DNA from: Brachionus plicatilis
Taxonomy: Eukaryota; Rotifera; Eurotatoria; Ploima; Brachionidae
Length of the DNA stretch: 64,000 bases
Direction of reading: 5' to 3'
Assembly: GCA_010279815.1 (NCBI GenBank)
Contig: QEOQ01000508.1
Span: 2,239,152-2,303,151, forward strand
The position numbers were made by a program, and so were the translations under genes. The notes beneath the pieces are model-generated. The model ran no database searches, had not been told where the DNA came from, and worked only from the letters and a program-made list of their open reading frames with translations. Positions within the stretch are counted from its first letter, which is position 1. Every line of letters starts with the position of its first letter. Shown here one piece after another: positions 32,037-42,446 of the stretch.

Positions 32037-32990
32037 ATGAAATTCAGCGACTCATTCGAGACAATTTTGGTTTTAACTGTTACTATTTTTCTAATGTTTT
32101 ATCGGGTCTTTTTGGCCTCTGATGAAGAAATTAGATCAAGACTGCGAATAAGTACCGAATTGAGCCGCATTGATTATTTTGCACATTCCATATCACCAAA
32201 CACGACCAAAATTCTATCAACTCCAAAAAATATATGCCCCAATCAAGCCACAGAAATTGATATAGTATGCTATGTAATTGTTAAGAATGACGATTTTCAT
32301 TCTAGAGAAGCCATTCGCAACACTTGGGCTAACAGAAAAAAATTTCCATTTGTGAATACTTTTTTTGTAGTTGGAATATCTCGGAATGAGAGTTTAGACA
32401 AGCTCGTTGTGAATGAAAATGAAAAGTTTGGCGATCTTTTAATAAGTGATTTTGTGGATTCGTACAGAAATTTGAGCTACAAATCGATTACAGCATGGAA
32501 ATGGATGTCAGAAAGTTGCCAAAAAGCAAAGCTTTACGTAAAAGCAAATGCTGGTCTACTGGTTAATTTTAATAGTATAAGGGCCTCTCTGAAACAAAAC
32601 AGTTTTCAAAGTAACTCATTTTTTTGTCAGGTAATGGCCGAGCAAAGAGTTGACCGAGAAAAAAGCTCTTTATATTATACACCTTACAGCGAGTATTCAA
32701 ATAATTTTTATCCAAAGTATTGCAAGAACCAAGGCACTATAATTTCCAATGATTTAGTGTCCAAACTTTACCAAGGGTCCAACAAAAATAAAAATTTCTG
32801 GCTTGATGACATAAACACGGGCATAATTGCCAGTCATTTAAAAATTTCGTATCAATTTTCAAATGGTAGACACATTGTCTTTAAGCTGTTTGAGAAGAGT
32901 AAAAGAAGCTTTGATAAGTTTTTTTTTGTTTATGGTCTAGAAGGTCCAAAAGATCTCTATGAATTATGGAAAAGAATTGAAAGATCTTAA
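32037..32990 (+). CDS. Glycosyltransferase family 31-like type II membrane protein, DxD lost
   Basis: An intronless 317-residue protein. Residues 10-27 form a signal-anchor helix after a short cytosolic tail, the layout of Golgi beta-1,3-galactosyl- or GlcNAc-transferases. GT31 landmarks are present: REAIRNTWANRKKF, VNTFFVVG, EKFGDLLISDFVDSYRNLSYK, KAWKW-type WKWM, YPKYCKNQGTIIS (family: YPPYCSGTGYVFS) and LDDINTG at 256-262 (family: EDVYVG). The metal-binding DDD of the usual KTDDDVFVN is replaced by KANAGLLVN (169-177), so no acidic residue remains where UDP-sugar and manganese bind. It is most likely a pseudoenzyme or uses another mechanism. The frame is fully open, so this is not simple decay. 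Confidence 0.8.
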   Translation: MKFSDSFETILVLTVTIFLMFYRVFLASDEEIRSRLRISTELSRIDYFAHSISPNTTKILSTPKNICPNQATEIDIVCYVIVKNDDFHSREAIRNTWANRKKFPFVNTFFVVGISRNESLDKLVVNENEKFGDLLISDFVDSYRNLSYKSITAWKWMSESCQKAKLYVKANAGLLVNFNSIRASLKQNSFQSNSFFCQVMAEQRVDREKSSLYYTPYSEYSNNFYPKYCKNQGTIISNDLVSKLYQGSNKNKNFWLDDINTGIIASHLKISYQFSNGRHIVFKLFEKSKRSFDKFFFVYGLEGPKDLYELWKRIERS

Positions 32991-33299
32991 TTTTTTTTCA
33001 ATTTTTTTATTAATGGTTATAATAAAAGCTTTGTTATCCATAATATTTTTTCGAAAATATTAGAATTTTATTTTTTATTTTTATTAAAAAATATAATTTT
33101 GGGTTTAACCCAGGACTGCTCCGAACGGTCGTTTCGACCTTCTTTTCAGTCCCCATTTAAAAAAAAAAGAAAGAAAATTTTATATTTTTTACAATAGGCT
33201 TAATTACATTATTATGAAAGAAAAAGTGATTTTAAATGATCTTTTTTGATTAATAGAAAAAGAATAAAAAAAATTGTAAGTAACTTACTTACAATTTTT
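32991..33299. other. Intergenic with two palindromic structures
   Basis: At 33113-33152 a nested hairpin pairs GGACTG with CAGTCC around an inner GGTCG-TTT-CGACC stem; it is G+C-rich in an A+T desert. At 33270-33298 a nearly perfect palindrome reads AAAATTGTAAGTAA and its complement. Neither belongs to a gene I can identify; the second abuts the retrotransposon that follows. Confidence 0.45.
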
Positions 33300-35504
33300 A
33301 AAAAAGAAAATAAAAGTCCCGGTAAAAATTGGTTCCCTAAGGAAAAACATTAACTTAATAAGTATCTACCAGCCACCAAATCATAAAAATCCATTAGACC
33401 CTAGTAAATTCGAATATATTGAGAAACACTTCGATTACTTCGTAATTGGTGGTGATTTAAACTCGAAGCTAAGTAGTCTAGGTAACAAAACTAATGGTAA
33501 AATTTTGGAAGATATTTTAGAAGACCCACGTTTTCTAATAGTGAATGACTACTATCCTACCTTTACACTTAGTCATCGTGATTACTCCTCTGTTTTAGAC
33601 CTCTTCATACTTAGCAGTAATCATCATTAACAGTCAAATTTCTACTCAAATGCTAGACGCAGCAAACTCTGCAATTCCTAAATTTCCACCAAAAAAATTT
33701 AAAAAATCACTCCTGGCCTATATAGTAGAGCTAATTTCCAAACGCAAAGTGTTAAAAAAAGTCAAAAACAGGACAAGGTTAACCGGGGCGGAGTGTAATA
33801 AGCTTACTAATAAAATCAGATTTGAAATAGAAAAATTCAAAAGCGAGAATTGGGATACATTTCTTAAGTCTCTTGGGCCTAATCCAAACTCTTCCCGTCC
33901 TTTTTGGAAAAAAGTTAATTTAAAAAAAACTCCTCCGGCAATGTTATCCCCAAACTGGTCCTCAATTCAAAAGAGTTTAAAACAGATTCCGAAAAAGGTA
34001 CACTTTTTAAAGAGATTATTGGGGAAACCTTTACTCAAGAAAGAAATGATTTCTTCGACAATGACTTTCGAGACATGGTCGAAGATTTTGTATCAAATAA
34101 GGATTATCTGAAAGGCAATCATTATTTGAATGCCGAAAAGTCTTTTCCTAAAATCACAATTGAAGAGCTAAAAAAAAACATTAGAAAACTAAAAGACGAG
34201 TCAGCCCCTGGACCTGACAACTTATGTAACCGTATGTTGAAAAATCTCCCTGACTCGTTCATACTCGGTCTAGCGAGTTTTTTCAACCTCTGTCTAGCTA
34301 CATCCGAAATCGCAGATGCTTGGAAAACCTCTAAAATAACAATGATCCTCAAAAAAAAAGTTAGTTCTGACCCGTCTAAATACTGCCCAATTAGTGTCAC
34401 TAGCTGTCTTGGAAAAGTTCTTGAAAGGATTATTACAAGTAGGCTTTACAATTTCCTTAAAAACAAGAGTCTTATCTGCAAGGAACAGTCTGGCTTTAGG
34501 CAGCACAGACGTACCTCCGACAATTTGGTGTTTTTAACTCAAAAGGTCTCTGAAACTTTAGTTAGAAAGAAAAAAGTATGTTCCCTCTTCTTCGACATCT
34601 CTAAGGCGTTTGACAAGGTATGGCTCAGTGGATTAATCTACAAACTTACCAAAATTGGGGTCCCTCTCTACATTCTGGAGTGGGTGGTTAACTTTTTAAA
34701 AAATCGAAGTTTTTTTGTGAAAGTAAATAACTTTGTCTCGGATTCAGGTTCCATAGATACTGGAGTTCCCCAGGGTGCAGTCATTAGTCCATTACTCTTT
34801 ACTATTTTTATTAATGATAAAAATGAATTTTTCTATTTTTATTTTTATAATGGCTACAAAAATGGAGGCTAAAGATGTTTCCAGAAAAATGTAGCTACAT
34901 TCTTTACTCTGGTAATCCGTCAAAAAACATTAAGCTAAGTCTAAAACTATTTGGAAAACAAATAGCCTACACTGACTCCCCAGTCTTCCTTGGAATAAAA
35001 ATTGATCAAAGTCTTTGTTTCAACTCCCAGGTTGAATTCATTCGTTCTAGATGTCATGATCGCGTAAATTTAATTAAAATTTTGTCACACAGATCGTGGA
35101 AGTTAAATAAAAAAACCTTAATTGGAGCCTATAATGCACTTATAGGTTCCATTATAGACTATAGTTTTTTCATCTTATCCCGTGTCTCCCAGACAAACAT
35201 TCAAAAACTGCAAGTAATTCAAAATACATGTTTTAAATCAATCTGTCACTTACCTTATGGCACACCTTCTATCCAACTTTCTGGCCTTCTCAAGGACCAA
35301 AAGGTTGATAGAATTGAGTCTAGACTCAGAATTCTGCTCGAAAAATACATAAAAAAAAGTTTAATATGTAAAAACACACTCATTACTTCACTCATACAGG
35401 ATTATATTGATGTTTTTGTTGAAAGCTCAAGAAGTTCTGAACTTAAAACCCTCCTTTGTAAAGTCTCAAATGAGCTATTTCAATGGACAACTGTTTTTCT
35501 GTAA
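33300..35504 (+). mobile_element. Degenerate non-LTR retrotransposon (endonuclease + reverse transcriptase)
   Basis: Read in order: the C-terminal half of an APE-type endonuclease (INLISIYQPP, IGGDLNSKLSSLG, LDLFILSSN), then a linker (33650-34110), then reverse transcriptase in another frame (APGPDNLCNRMLK, DISKAFDKVWLSGL, GVPQGAVISPLLFTIFIND). The FADD/YADD catalytic box that should follow is gone; the sequence falls into a T-rich stretch and a stop at 34872, then resumes with PEKCSYILYSG, a DSPVFLGIKID block and the thumb to 35504. Losses are 5' truncation, two frameshifts and a deletion over the catalytic site, so it cannot move by itself. Family is Jockey/CR1-like. Confidence 0.88.
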
Positions 35505-36030
35505 CATTTCCGATTTCTTTTTCAACTTCTAATGTCATTTTATTAATTTAATTAATTCAACACAACTTTTTATTTGGACACTTTTTTAAAATTTTAAATA
35601 CCAATGGCGAAAGGAGTTTCATTACTCAAAGCCTTTATTTCTTTTGAAATATTAAATAAACTATTAAAAACAAAGAAAAAAAAAGAGTTTAAAGTTTTGG
35701 TCTCTTAAAATGATTTGTTTTATTGATCTAGGTTTTTATTTTTTAAATCGATTATTACGTCATATGGTGTTTTAATATTAGAATTTGAATTCAATAAAAT
35801 GGCGTGAAATAACATGCGTCCAAAAATTTAATAAAAATGTATTTTTTTCTAAATATAAAACCAATAAAACAAAAAAAAATTAATTCCGTTTAGATTAGAA
35901 CTTACAAGTTTTAAATCATATTTAATAAGTAAATATAGCTTCTAAAAATTAGTAGTTTCACTAACTAACAAGTAACAAATTTCGCATTAACCAAGTATGT
36001 CGTGGGAAATCATTTAAAAATGGTTCTGTA
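35505..36030. other. Retroelement 3' flank and intergenic sequence
   Basis: Probably 3' UTR of the preceding element up to about 35690, then A+T-rich sequence without features. Confidence 0.35.
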
Positions 36031-37230
36031 TCATAATAGCAATGAATAAAATAGCGAGATTAAAATAGCAGACAAAAATTATTAATGTGTCATTAATAGC
36101 AATTAACACCAAAAAAAAAGCAAAACTATAATAGCAACTTTTTTGTATTTAAAAATTAGCAAACACCAAAATAGAAAATAAAGTTAATTGATTTGAACAA
36201 AAAATGGCTAATAATAATTTAGTTGATAGCTTAGTTGATGGGTTTCAGAGTATGGATATTAATATCGGCAAAATTACCACTTCACAAAAAAATTTTCCCC
36301 AATTATCTCACGATGGCTTTTATAATAGGATCTATAACCAAAATGACAATAAAACTTTTTATTAACTTTAATTTTATTTTTATTTTATTTTATTTTTATT
36401 TTATTTTTTTTTATTATTTTTTTTAACTTATTCTGAAGGAGCTCTAGCTCGGTACAGAAAACAAATAAATAAAATAATAAACTTTTTGGCGATGTATTGA
36501 ATCTAAAGCTTACTGTAAAGCGAAATGCTAAACTTATGGTTCCGAAATTGGTCAGGAATATCTAGTTTACTTTATCGTCACAAAAGATAAAGGACATCCA
36601 AATCATGCACCAAGAGTTTGCTTATTTGATTTAAAAGAAAGAAGACGCATAATAAAACAAACGATTGAAATATGCTCAAAAGTAGCCTCAAACGTGGCGC
36701 CTAGACAAATTTTAGCAACCATAGAAACAGGAAATAAAATTAATAAAGAAATTGTAGCTATTCAACTGTCATATGATGCTGAACGTCAAACTATTAATAG
36801 GACCCAAAAAGCAAATTTACCAGACTATCCCCCAGAACCTAAAGTACTTTCTGAAAAAGATATTCCCGATTTTTTAAAAATCACTTTACCTGGCATAGAT
36901 GATAAAACTAGTAATTTTCTATTGTATGATTCAGGTTGTGGTAACGAGGATAGATTTTTATGTTTTACAACGGACGAGAATATAAAATTATTAGAAAATG
37001 CCCACATTTTTGCGGATGGAACATTTGATATATGTCCAAGGCCATTCAAATAAGTTTACACAATTCAAGCACTTGTTCATGGTCGATGTATGCCATTAGT
37101 TTATTGTCTTTTACCCGGTTAAAGTCAAGTATTATATACAAAAGTATTAAATGTCATTTAATCAAAATTGCAAACGCCAGCAAAAACAATACTCCTGACT
37201 TTTATAAACTCTGTAGAGAAAGTGTTTGAG
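36031..37230 (+). mobile_element. Broken MULE-type DNA transposon (FLYWCH plus transposase)
   Basis: An ATG at 36204 starts a frame ending in FYNRIYNQNDNKTF; beyond a 118-bp insertion it resumes as WRCIESKAYCKAKC, the second half of a FLYWCH zinc-binding motif. The frame continues with a stop, then GQEYLVYF, KGHPNHAPR and, from 36694, the start of a MULE transposase ending in ENAHIFADGTFDICP. After another stop VYTIQALVHGRCMPLVYCLLPG follows. FADGTF..CP..F.QVYTIHA is the first catalytic block of MULEs found beside FLYWCH domains. Several stops and the insertion make it inactive. The 5' flank (36030-36180) is rich in ATAGCA words, perhaps the subterminal repeats. Confidence 0.8.
36361..36478 (+). 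mobile_element. Short retroposon inserted in the MULE
   Basis: A 118-bp insert interrupts the FLYWCH codons. It starts ATTAACTTTAATTTT, passes through a T-rich run, then has GAAGGAGCTCTAGCTCGG, GTACAG and an AAACAAATAAATAAAATAATAA tail. It is flanked by the 9-bp direct repeat AAACTTTTT (36352-36360 and 36479-36487), a target-site duplication. Removing one repeat and the insert restores the interrupted frame, which proves insertion. The same short unit occurs at 38531-38612. Confidence 0.8.
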
Positions 37231-37401
37231 AGTATTTAATTTATTTGTTTGTACTTAAATAAGTCAGAATAAAATAAAAATTAAAAATCAATTTATTACA
37301 TGTCTTTATATCTTTTTTTTAATTTCGTTTATTATAATCCTTTTTACTTTATTTTTATTTTATTTTACCTTACATTATTTACTTTCTTTTTTTTTATTTT
37401 A

Positions 37402-38529
37402 CCGTAATGCCTTGCCCCCTAATGCGGCATTTATTTTCAGAATTCTGGATTTTAATGCATGCATTTAACCCACTTTTTTTTCCAGATACGCTGTGACTAA
37501 AAATGTTGCAGTTAATGTCAAAATTTTGGTAAAAATGCCGCATTAAATATGTAAAAAATAATAAAAATATATTTTTCTATTTTTTCTAAATTTGAAACAC
37601 AAAAAATGTTCTTCGGTCATAATGCATGCATTTGAAGTTAAAATTTTGAGTTTTAATGCTAGTTTAGTTTATTAAATTCATTTTTAACGCTTTTAAGTGT
37701 CCAATTTTTTTTTTATAATTTTTATAACTATTATCATAATTCTTACAATTATATTCATAACTGCAGCATACAAAATAAAAAAAAAGATCATGCTAAAAAT
37801 AAAATTCATATAATTTTTTTTAAAAACAAATAATTTTTATACGGAAAATTTTAGGCATCTTAAAGTTTAGGATCAAAAAAATCAGATCAAAAAGTAATTT
37901 TTTTATAATTTTTGAATGGTACTTGATTAAATCTCTCTGCAAAATGCTAAATAATGCAAAAAACACGCTGAATATTAGAATAGGTTCTGCAAAAACTCTG
38001 CAATTAAATTGCGCAGTTGAATTAAATACTTTTTAATGACATGCATTTTCCTGCAAAATTGCAGAGTTTTTGCAGAGTCTTTTCTAATATTCAGCATGTT
38101 TTTTGCATTATTTAGCATTTTGCAGAGAGATTTAATCAAATACCATTCAAATATTATAAAAAAATTACTTTTTGATCTGATTTTTTTGATCCTAAACTTC
38201 AAGATGCCAAATTTTATGCCATTTTTATATTAAATGTCGTTTTTTTATCAATTTAAATAAAATTTCGTGACGCATTAAAACTCAAAATTTTAACTTCAAA
38301 TGCATGCATTATGACCGAAGAACATTTTTTCTGTTTCAAATTTAGAAAAAATAGAAAAATATATTTTTATTATTTTTACATATTCAATGCGGCATTTTTA
38401 CCAAAATTTTGACATTAACTGCAGCATTTTTAGTCGCAGCGTATCTGGAAAAAAAAGTGGGTTAAATGCAGCATTAAAATCCAGAATTCTGGTTTAAAGT
38501 GCAATGCATTAGGGGGCAAGGCATTACGG
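37402..38529. mobile_element. 1.13-kb fold-back (long inverted repeat) element
   Basis: The element starts CCGTAATGCCTTGCCCCCTA and ends with its reverse complement; nearly the whole length is two arms of about 560 bp that pair with each other, meeting near 37985-38050. Arms differ by scattered substitutions and small indels, so it is not newly made. TA flanks both ends (37400-37401 and 38530-38531), as in Tc1/mariner-type target duplication. No transposase is encoded. The TIR start CCGTA is shared with the small MITEs at 51414 and 55813. If transcribed it would give a long hairpin RNA. Confidence 0.85.
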
Positions 38530-38530
38530 T

Positions 38531-38612
38531 ACTTAACTTTAATTTTTTATATTATTTTTTTTTAAACTCTGAAGGGGCATTAGCTCGGTACAGGTAAACA
38601 AATAAATAAAAT
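38531..38612 (+). repeat. Short retroposon unit / 3' tail
   Basis: After ACTTAACTTTAATTTTT and a T run come GAAGGGGCATTAGCTCGG, GTACAGG and AAACAAATAAATAAAA. It is the same unit as the 118-bp insertion at 36361-36478, with the fold-back element directly abutting its 5' end. Confidence 0.6.
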
Positions 38613-38685
38613 TTAAATATAAATTATAAATTTTTTTTGTTTGACATAAAAAATAAAAAATTTATTTTATTATAAATTAATTTTT

Positions 38686-40618
38686 TCATAAAAATTCTAT
38701 CTCAAATAAATATTTATCTGTGTCGCTTAAACTTTGTCTGAATAATTGAGCATGTTGGAATGCGTTCTGACCATTGCCATTGTGAAGCTCAGCTCTTATG
38801 ATTATTTCCTTAACATCATCTTTAAAATCTATCATAAATTGTTCGTTCCAAAATTTATATTCAACAAACAAATTTTTTTTATTCAGATTCGATTTATCTA
38901 AATTTATTTCAGTAATTCTTTGGCCAGATTGATTGATGCCAATCAATTTAAGCTTAACTTCACCTGACTCAAACACAGACCAATTGAATGTCAAATTTAT
39001 TCTGGCCTTTAAGTCCAAATGAAAACACCATTCTAGGAATCCTTGGCAAGAGCCTTTCTCACGCTCTAGATAGCACATTTTCCAGTCATGCTCAACTTTG
39101 AGACGAATGTTGGAATAACCATAGACAAGACTCTTCCAATCCACGACTATGTCATTGTTTTGTTTTAAATATTCATTTTTAGCAGTATTGTATTTTAAAG
39201 TAAATGGCACCTTATCAATTTTGAATTTGAATCCATTTATGAGCTCATTTACAGCCTTTATCTCACCTCGGCTTATTCTCCACTGCAATGAACCTGATTG
39301 TCGACCAACATCTTCACCTTCTTTGATCACTTTGGGACTCAAAAACTCCACTAATTCTGCCACGAGCCTCATTTCTCTTTCTTTTCTATTCACTAAATGA
39401 ATTCTCTTTTTAGTCATTTCGTTCGTATAGTTGACCAGCCACATCTCATCGCACTCATTGCGTCTCTTTAGGACCTCTTGGTGCTTGGCCGAGTAGCGCC
39501 AAGTAACATCCAAGCATTCGTACCTAGAAAAAGCAATAATGTAAGTTAATTGTTTGTTCCATCCATGCTCGTAAACAAGTGGTTTGTCCAGTGTATTCTC
39601 ACATGGATCTGCATGCAGCCATCTTTTCTGCGATTCAGAGTAAACTTCACACCAGACATGGTCAGTCCAATCAAGAACGTATCTGGCATCAAAATCCATT
39701 GAGCGCAAGACCAGACAAAAACAATTTGCCCACTCGCCACAGCGTCCTCCTCTGGTGTCCAACAATTTGCTCGGATGGTTGTACCGAGGAAAACGGGTCA
39801 AAGTTTGGCAATTCGAACATCTAGAAAAAAATATTGCAAAAAAATGAGAAAATTTTTTTTTTATGGACATACTTATAAACTTCAACATTGCCAGCCATCC
39901 AAGTAACTTCATTTATATTTGGTTTATCATTTTTAAAAAAGACCACAGCCTTGTTAGATTTACAAGACTGGCAGTCGGGTTGGTTTATCCATCTGAAAAA
40001 CTCGTTTTTAAACCACTCAAGTAGTTCAAGAACCAGAAAATCTCTTTGGTTATAGGGATGCTTGTCCTGATTGTCCTGCATGTATGACATGTATTTTTTT
40101 TCAGCAGAAGATTTGAGTCTGTTGACTGGAATTTTTTGAGAACATTTTTGTTTCAGATCAGGATCCTCATAGATCATTACATGGTTGAATGACTGGTTCA
40201 ACCGGTTGGCAAAAGATAAATTTTTTATGTTTTTGAGACCAAATTCGGGTCTTTTTGGTTCAATGGCTTGAGCGCACAAAAAGCCTGGACTAGGGGTGCA
40301 AGTTTTGTCCGAGTTTTCATCATGAACTTTTTTTAACAAATTATAAAAATGAGTTAAAATTTTTGGGTCGAAATTGTCGGGCAAAAAAAAATGATCGTCT
40401 TCATCTTGGAACCCGATCTCGAAAAGGATTTCGAGACCACCAGAAAATGGCATCAATTTAGATGCAATTAGTTCGCTCTCAAGTTTTAATTTTCTAAATT
40501 TCGATTCGTTTGGATTTTTAAGGATATTGTCTAATAAATCAAGTAGAACTTTGGATACATTTTGTATTTCTATTTTGGAGTTTTCTTTAATACGAGAAAG
40601 ACCGATTGAATCCGACAT
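38686..40618 (-). CDS. NGLY1: Peptide:N-glycanase (cytosolic deglycosylating enzyme)
   Basis: Two exons, 40618-39873 and 39820-38686 (phase 2, 52-bp intron), give 626 residues (human 654). The enzyme removes N-glycans from misfolded glycoproteins exported from the ER for proteasomal degradation. Residues about 15-110 fit the N-terminal PUB domain, which binds p97/VCP. The transglutaminase-like core has zinc cysteines C216, C219, C250 and C253 and the catalytic triad C276 (GGRCGEWAN), H303 (DHVWCEVY) and D320 (HADPCE). The C-terminal about 200 residues correspond to the mannose-binding PAW domain (FLEWCFHLDLKA, FDLK-type repeats). All catalytic residues are intact. The stop lies just upstream of the retroposon tail at 38612. 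Confidence 0.93.
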
Positions 40619-42446
40619 ATTAAATTATTACAATATAAAATTTTTTTAATTTTGATCTTTAAAAATAATTTAGATTTAAATATTAAAATTTATTCATTTT
40701 TTTTCAATTTAAACTAAATTAACTAATTTATTTGCTTTTCCATTAAAAATACATCTGTTGAATGTTAAAAAGATTTTTATCAAAAAAATAGCTTTTTTTG
40801 TTTTTGCACTATTTATTTACTCAAAAAATTAATTAGAATTTAAATTAAAAAGGAAGACCGGTGATTTTAATCGAATGTATAAGATTATTAAAATTTTCAA
40901 AATCTACAGGATCTAAAAATTTAAATAATTACGATAGTTAAAAGCTGCCCTAAATTTATTTCGATTCATTTCCGGGTAAAATTTAGAAAATTGTTGTTTG
41001 GAAATGATCCTTAGCCTTCCTATTCAATCATGTATTAATTGACGGTCGTATTAACCGACGATTTGTTATTTTGAGTTATTCTTTTATAAAAATAATTTAA
41101 ATCTTTTTATCAAAAATTATCAAATATTATATGTTCTGCCATATATTATGTAAAATTACGTAAAAATTTTCAACGCTCTTTTTGTTTTTCTATTTCTTCT
41201 AAATATTTAGAATAATAAAAAAACTAAAAAATCCAAAAACGCACTTTTGCTTTAATGTTAGCGTTTTCTTGGATTTTCCAAAAAATTACGCCAGATTTGC
41301 TTAAGTCACATTTTTTTACAAACTACATCTAACATTAAATTATGTAATCGTACCAAATCATACGTAACGTAAAATTACGTAAAAATAGTATTTGCATTGT
41401 ATCGCTTAACCACTGTAAAAACACCCTGTTTTTGATTTAAACCAAATAAAAAAATTATAATAATTAATATTATATATTTATATGAGATAATTAAATTTTT
41501 GACTTTTAAACTGGAAAAAGGTAATCAACTAAAAATATCCTGTTTTCAAAATTTTAATAAATAACTAAATAAAATTTGGTTAATAATATTTTAGAATGCT
41601 AATTTTTGCATACTTTTGATTTGAATTGAGATTTGATTTTTAGAAATTATTGAAGAATTTTCAGAATATGTCGGATTTTATGAGGGTGGAAGAGGTTTTA
41701 AAATTAAAAAAATGAAGAGCACTTAAAAAATTGATTTTAGAGATAATTTTTATTTTGATTTAAATTTTTGCTTGACATGATTCGTTATTCTCAAACTTTA
41801 AATAATTCATTACTGCAATATATAATATTAAATAAATTTTTTTATTCACAGCTTTTATTTTCTAATTTTAAAGTTGTTTCTAGTCAAAAATTAATCATAA
41901 CCAAGACTGTCCAAATTAAAGGATTATTGACATTCGACTTTTTATTAGGTAAAATTTAATTAAGGTATTTCTAATATTTTTGGATTATTAGCCCAAAAAA
42001 GAAACTAATATTCGCATTTTAATCAATAATCAAAATTTTAAAAAAAATTCCAATTTTTCATTAAGATTATTTTTTTAATCAAAGCATAAATACAAATAAA
42101 TTTAAGATTGGTCTTAAATTTACAGCAGTAATCCAAGTCTTTAGATGGCTTTATCGACTTTAAAAAAATAATTAAAAAAGAATTCAAAATTGTTTTTTAA
42201 TCTTTATTTCGATTAAATAATCGAAGAATTTGTCTCTTACTTTAAATAATATCTTAAAGTAAAAAAAGTTTAAAATAAATTTTTTTTCAGTTTAAAAAAT
42301 TTAAGATTTAATTTAAATAATAAAGCAAAATTATGATAATTTAAGTTTCCATGGTTATTTAGTATAAACTTGTTTATCTTTTTATTTCAGTTTTTTTCAG
42401 TTTAGCCATTATTTTATAAAATTTTATTTTATGCAAATTTTTCAAG
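40619..42446. other. Intergenic between NGLY1 and CFAP100
   Basis: Divergent promoter region. Between 41146 and 41400 the words AAAATTACGTAAAAA occur twice and TACGTAACGTAAAATTACG once, resembling the sequence near 56580-56680; they may be parts of a decayed repeat. Otherwise nothing is seen. Confidence 0.35.

Noticed and set aside
34122..34506. Minus-strand frames inside the retrotransposon
   Set aside because: Complement of the reverse transcriptase coding strand.
37975..38233. Open frames in the middle of the fold-back element
   Set aside because: They mirror each other because of the inverted repeat and encode only low-complexity peptide; no transposase motifs.
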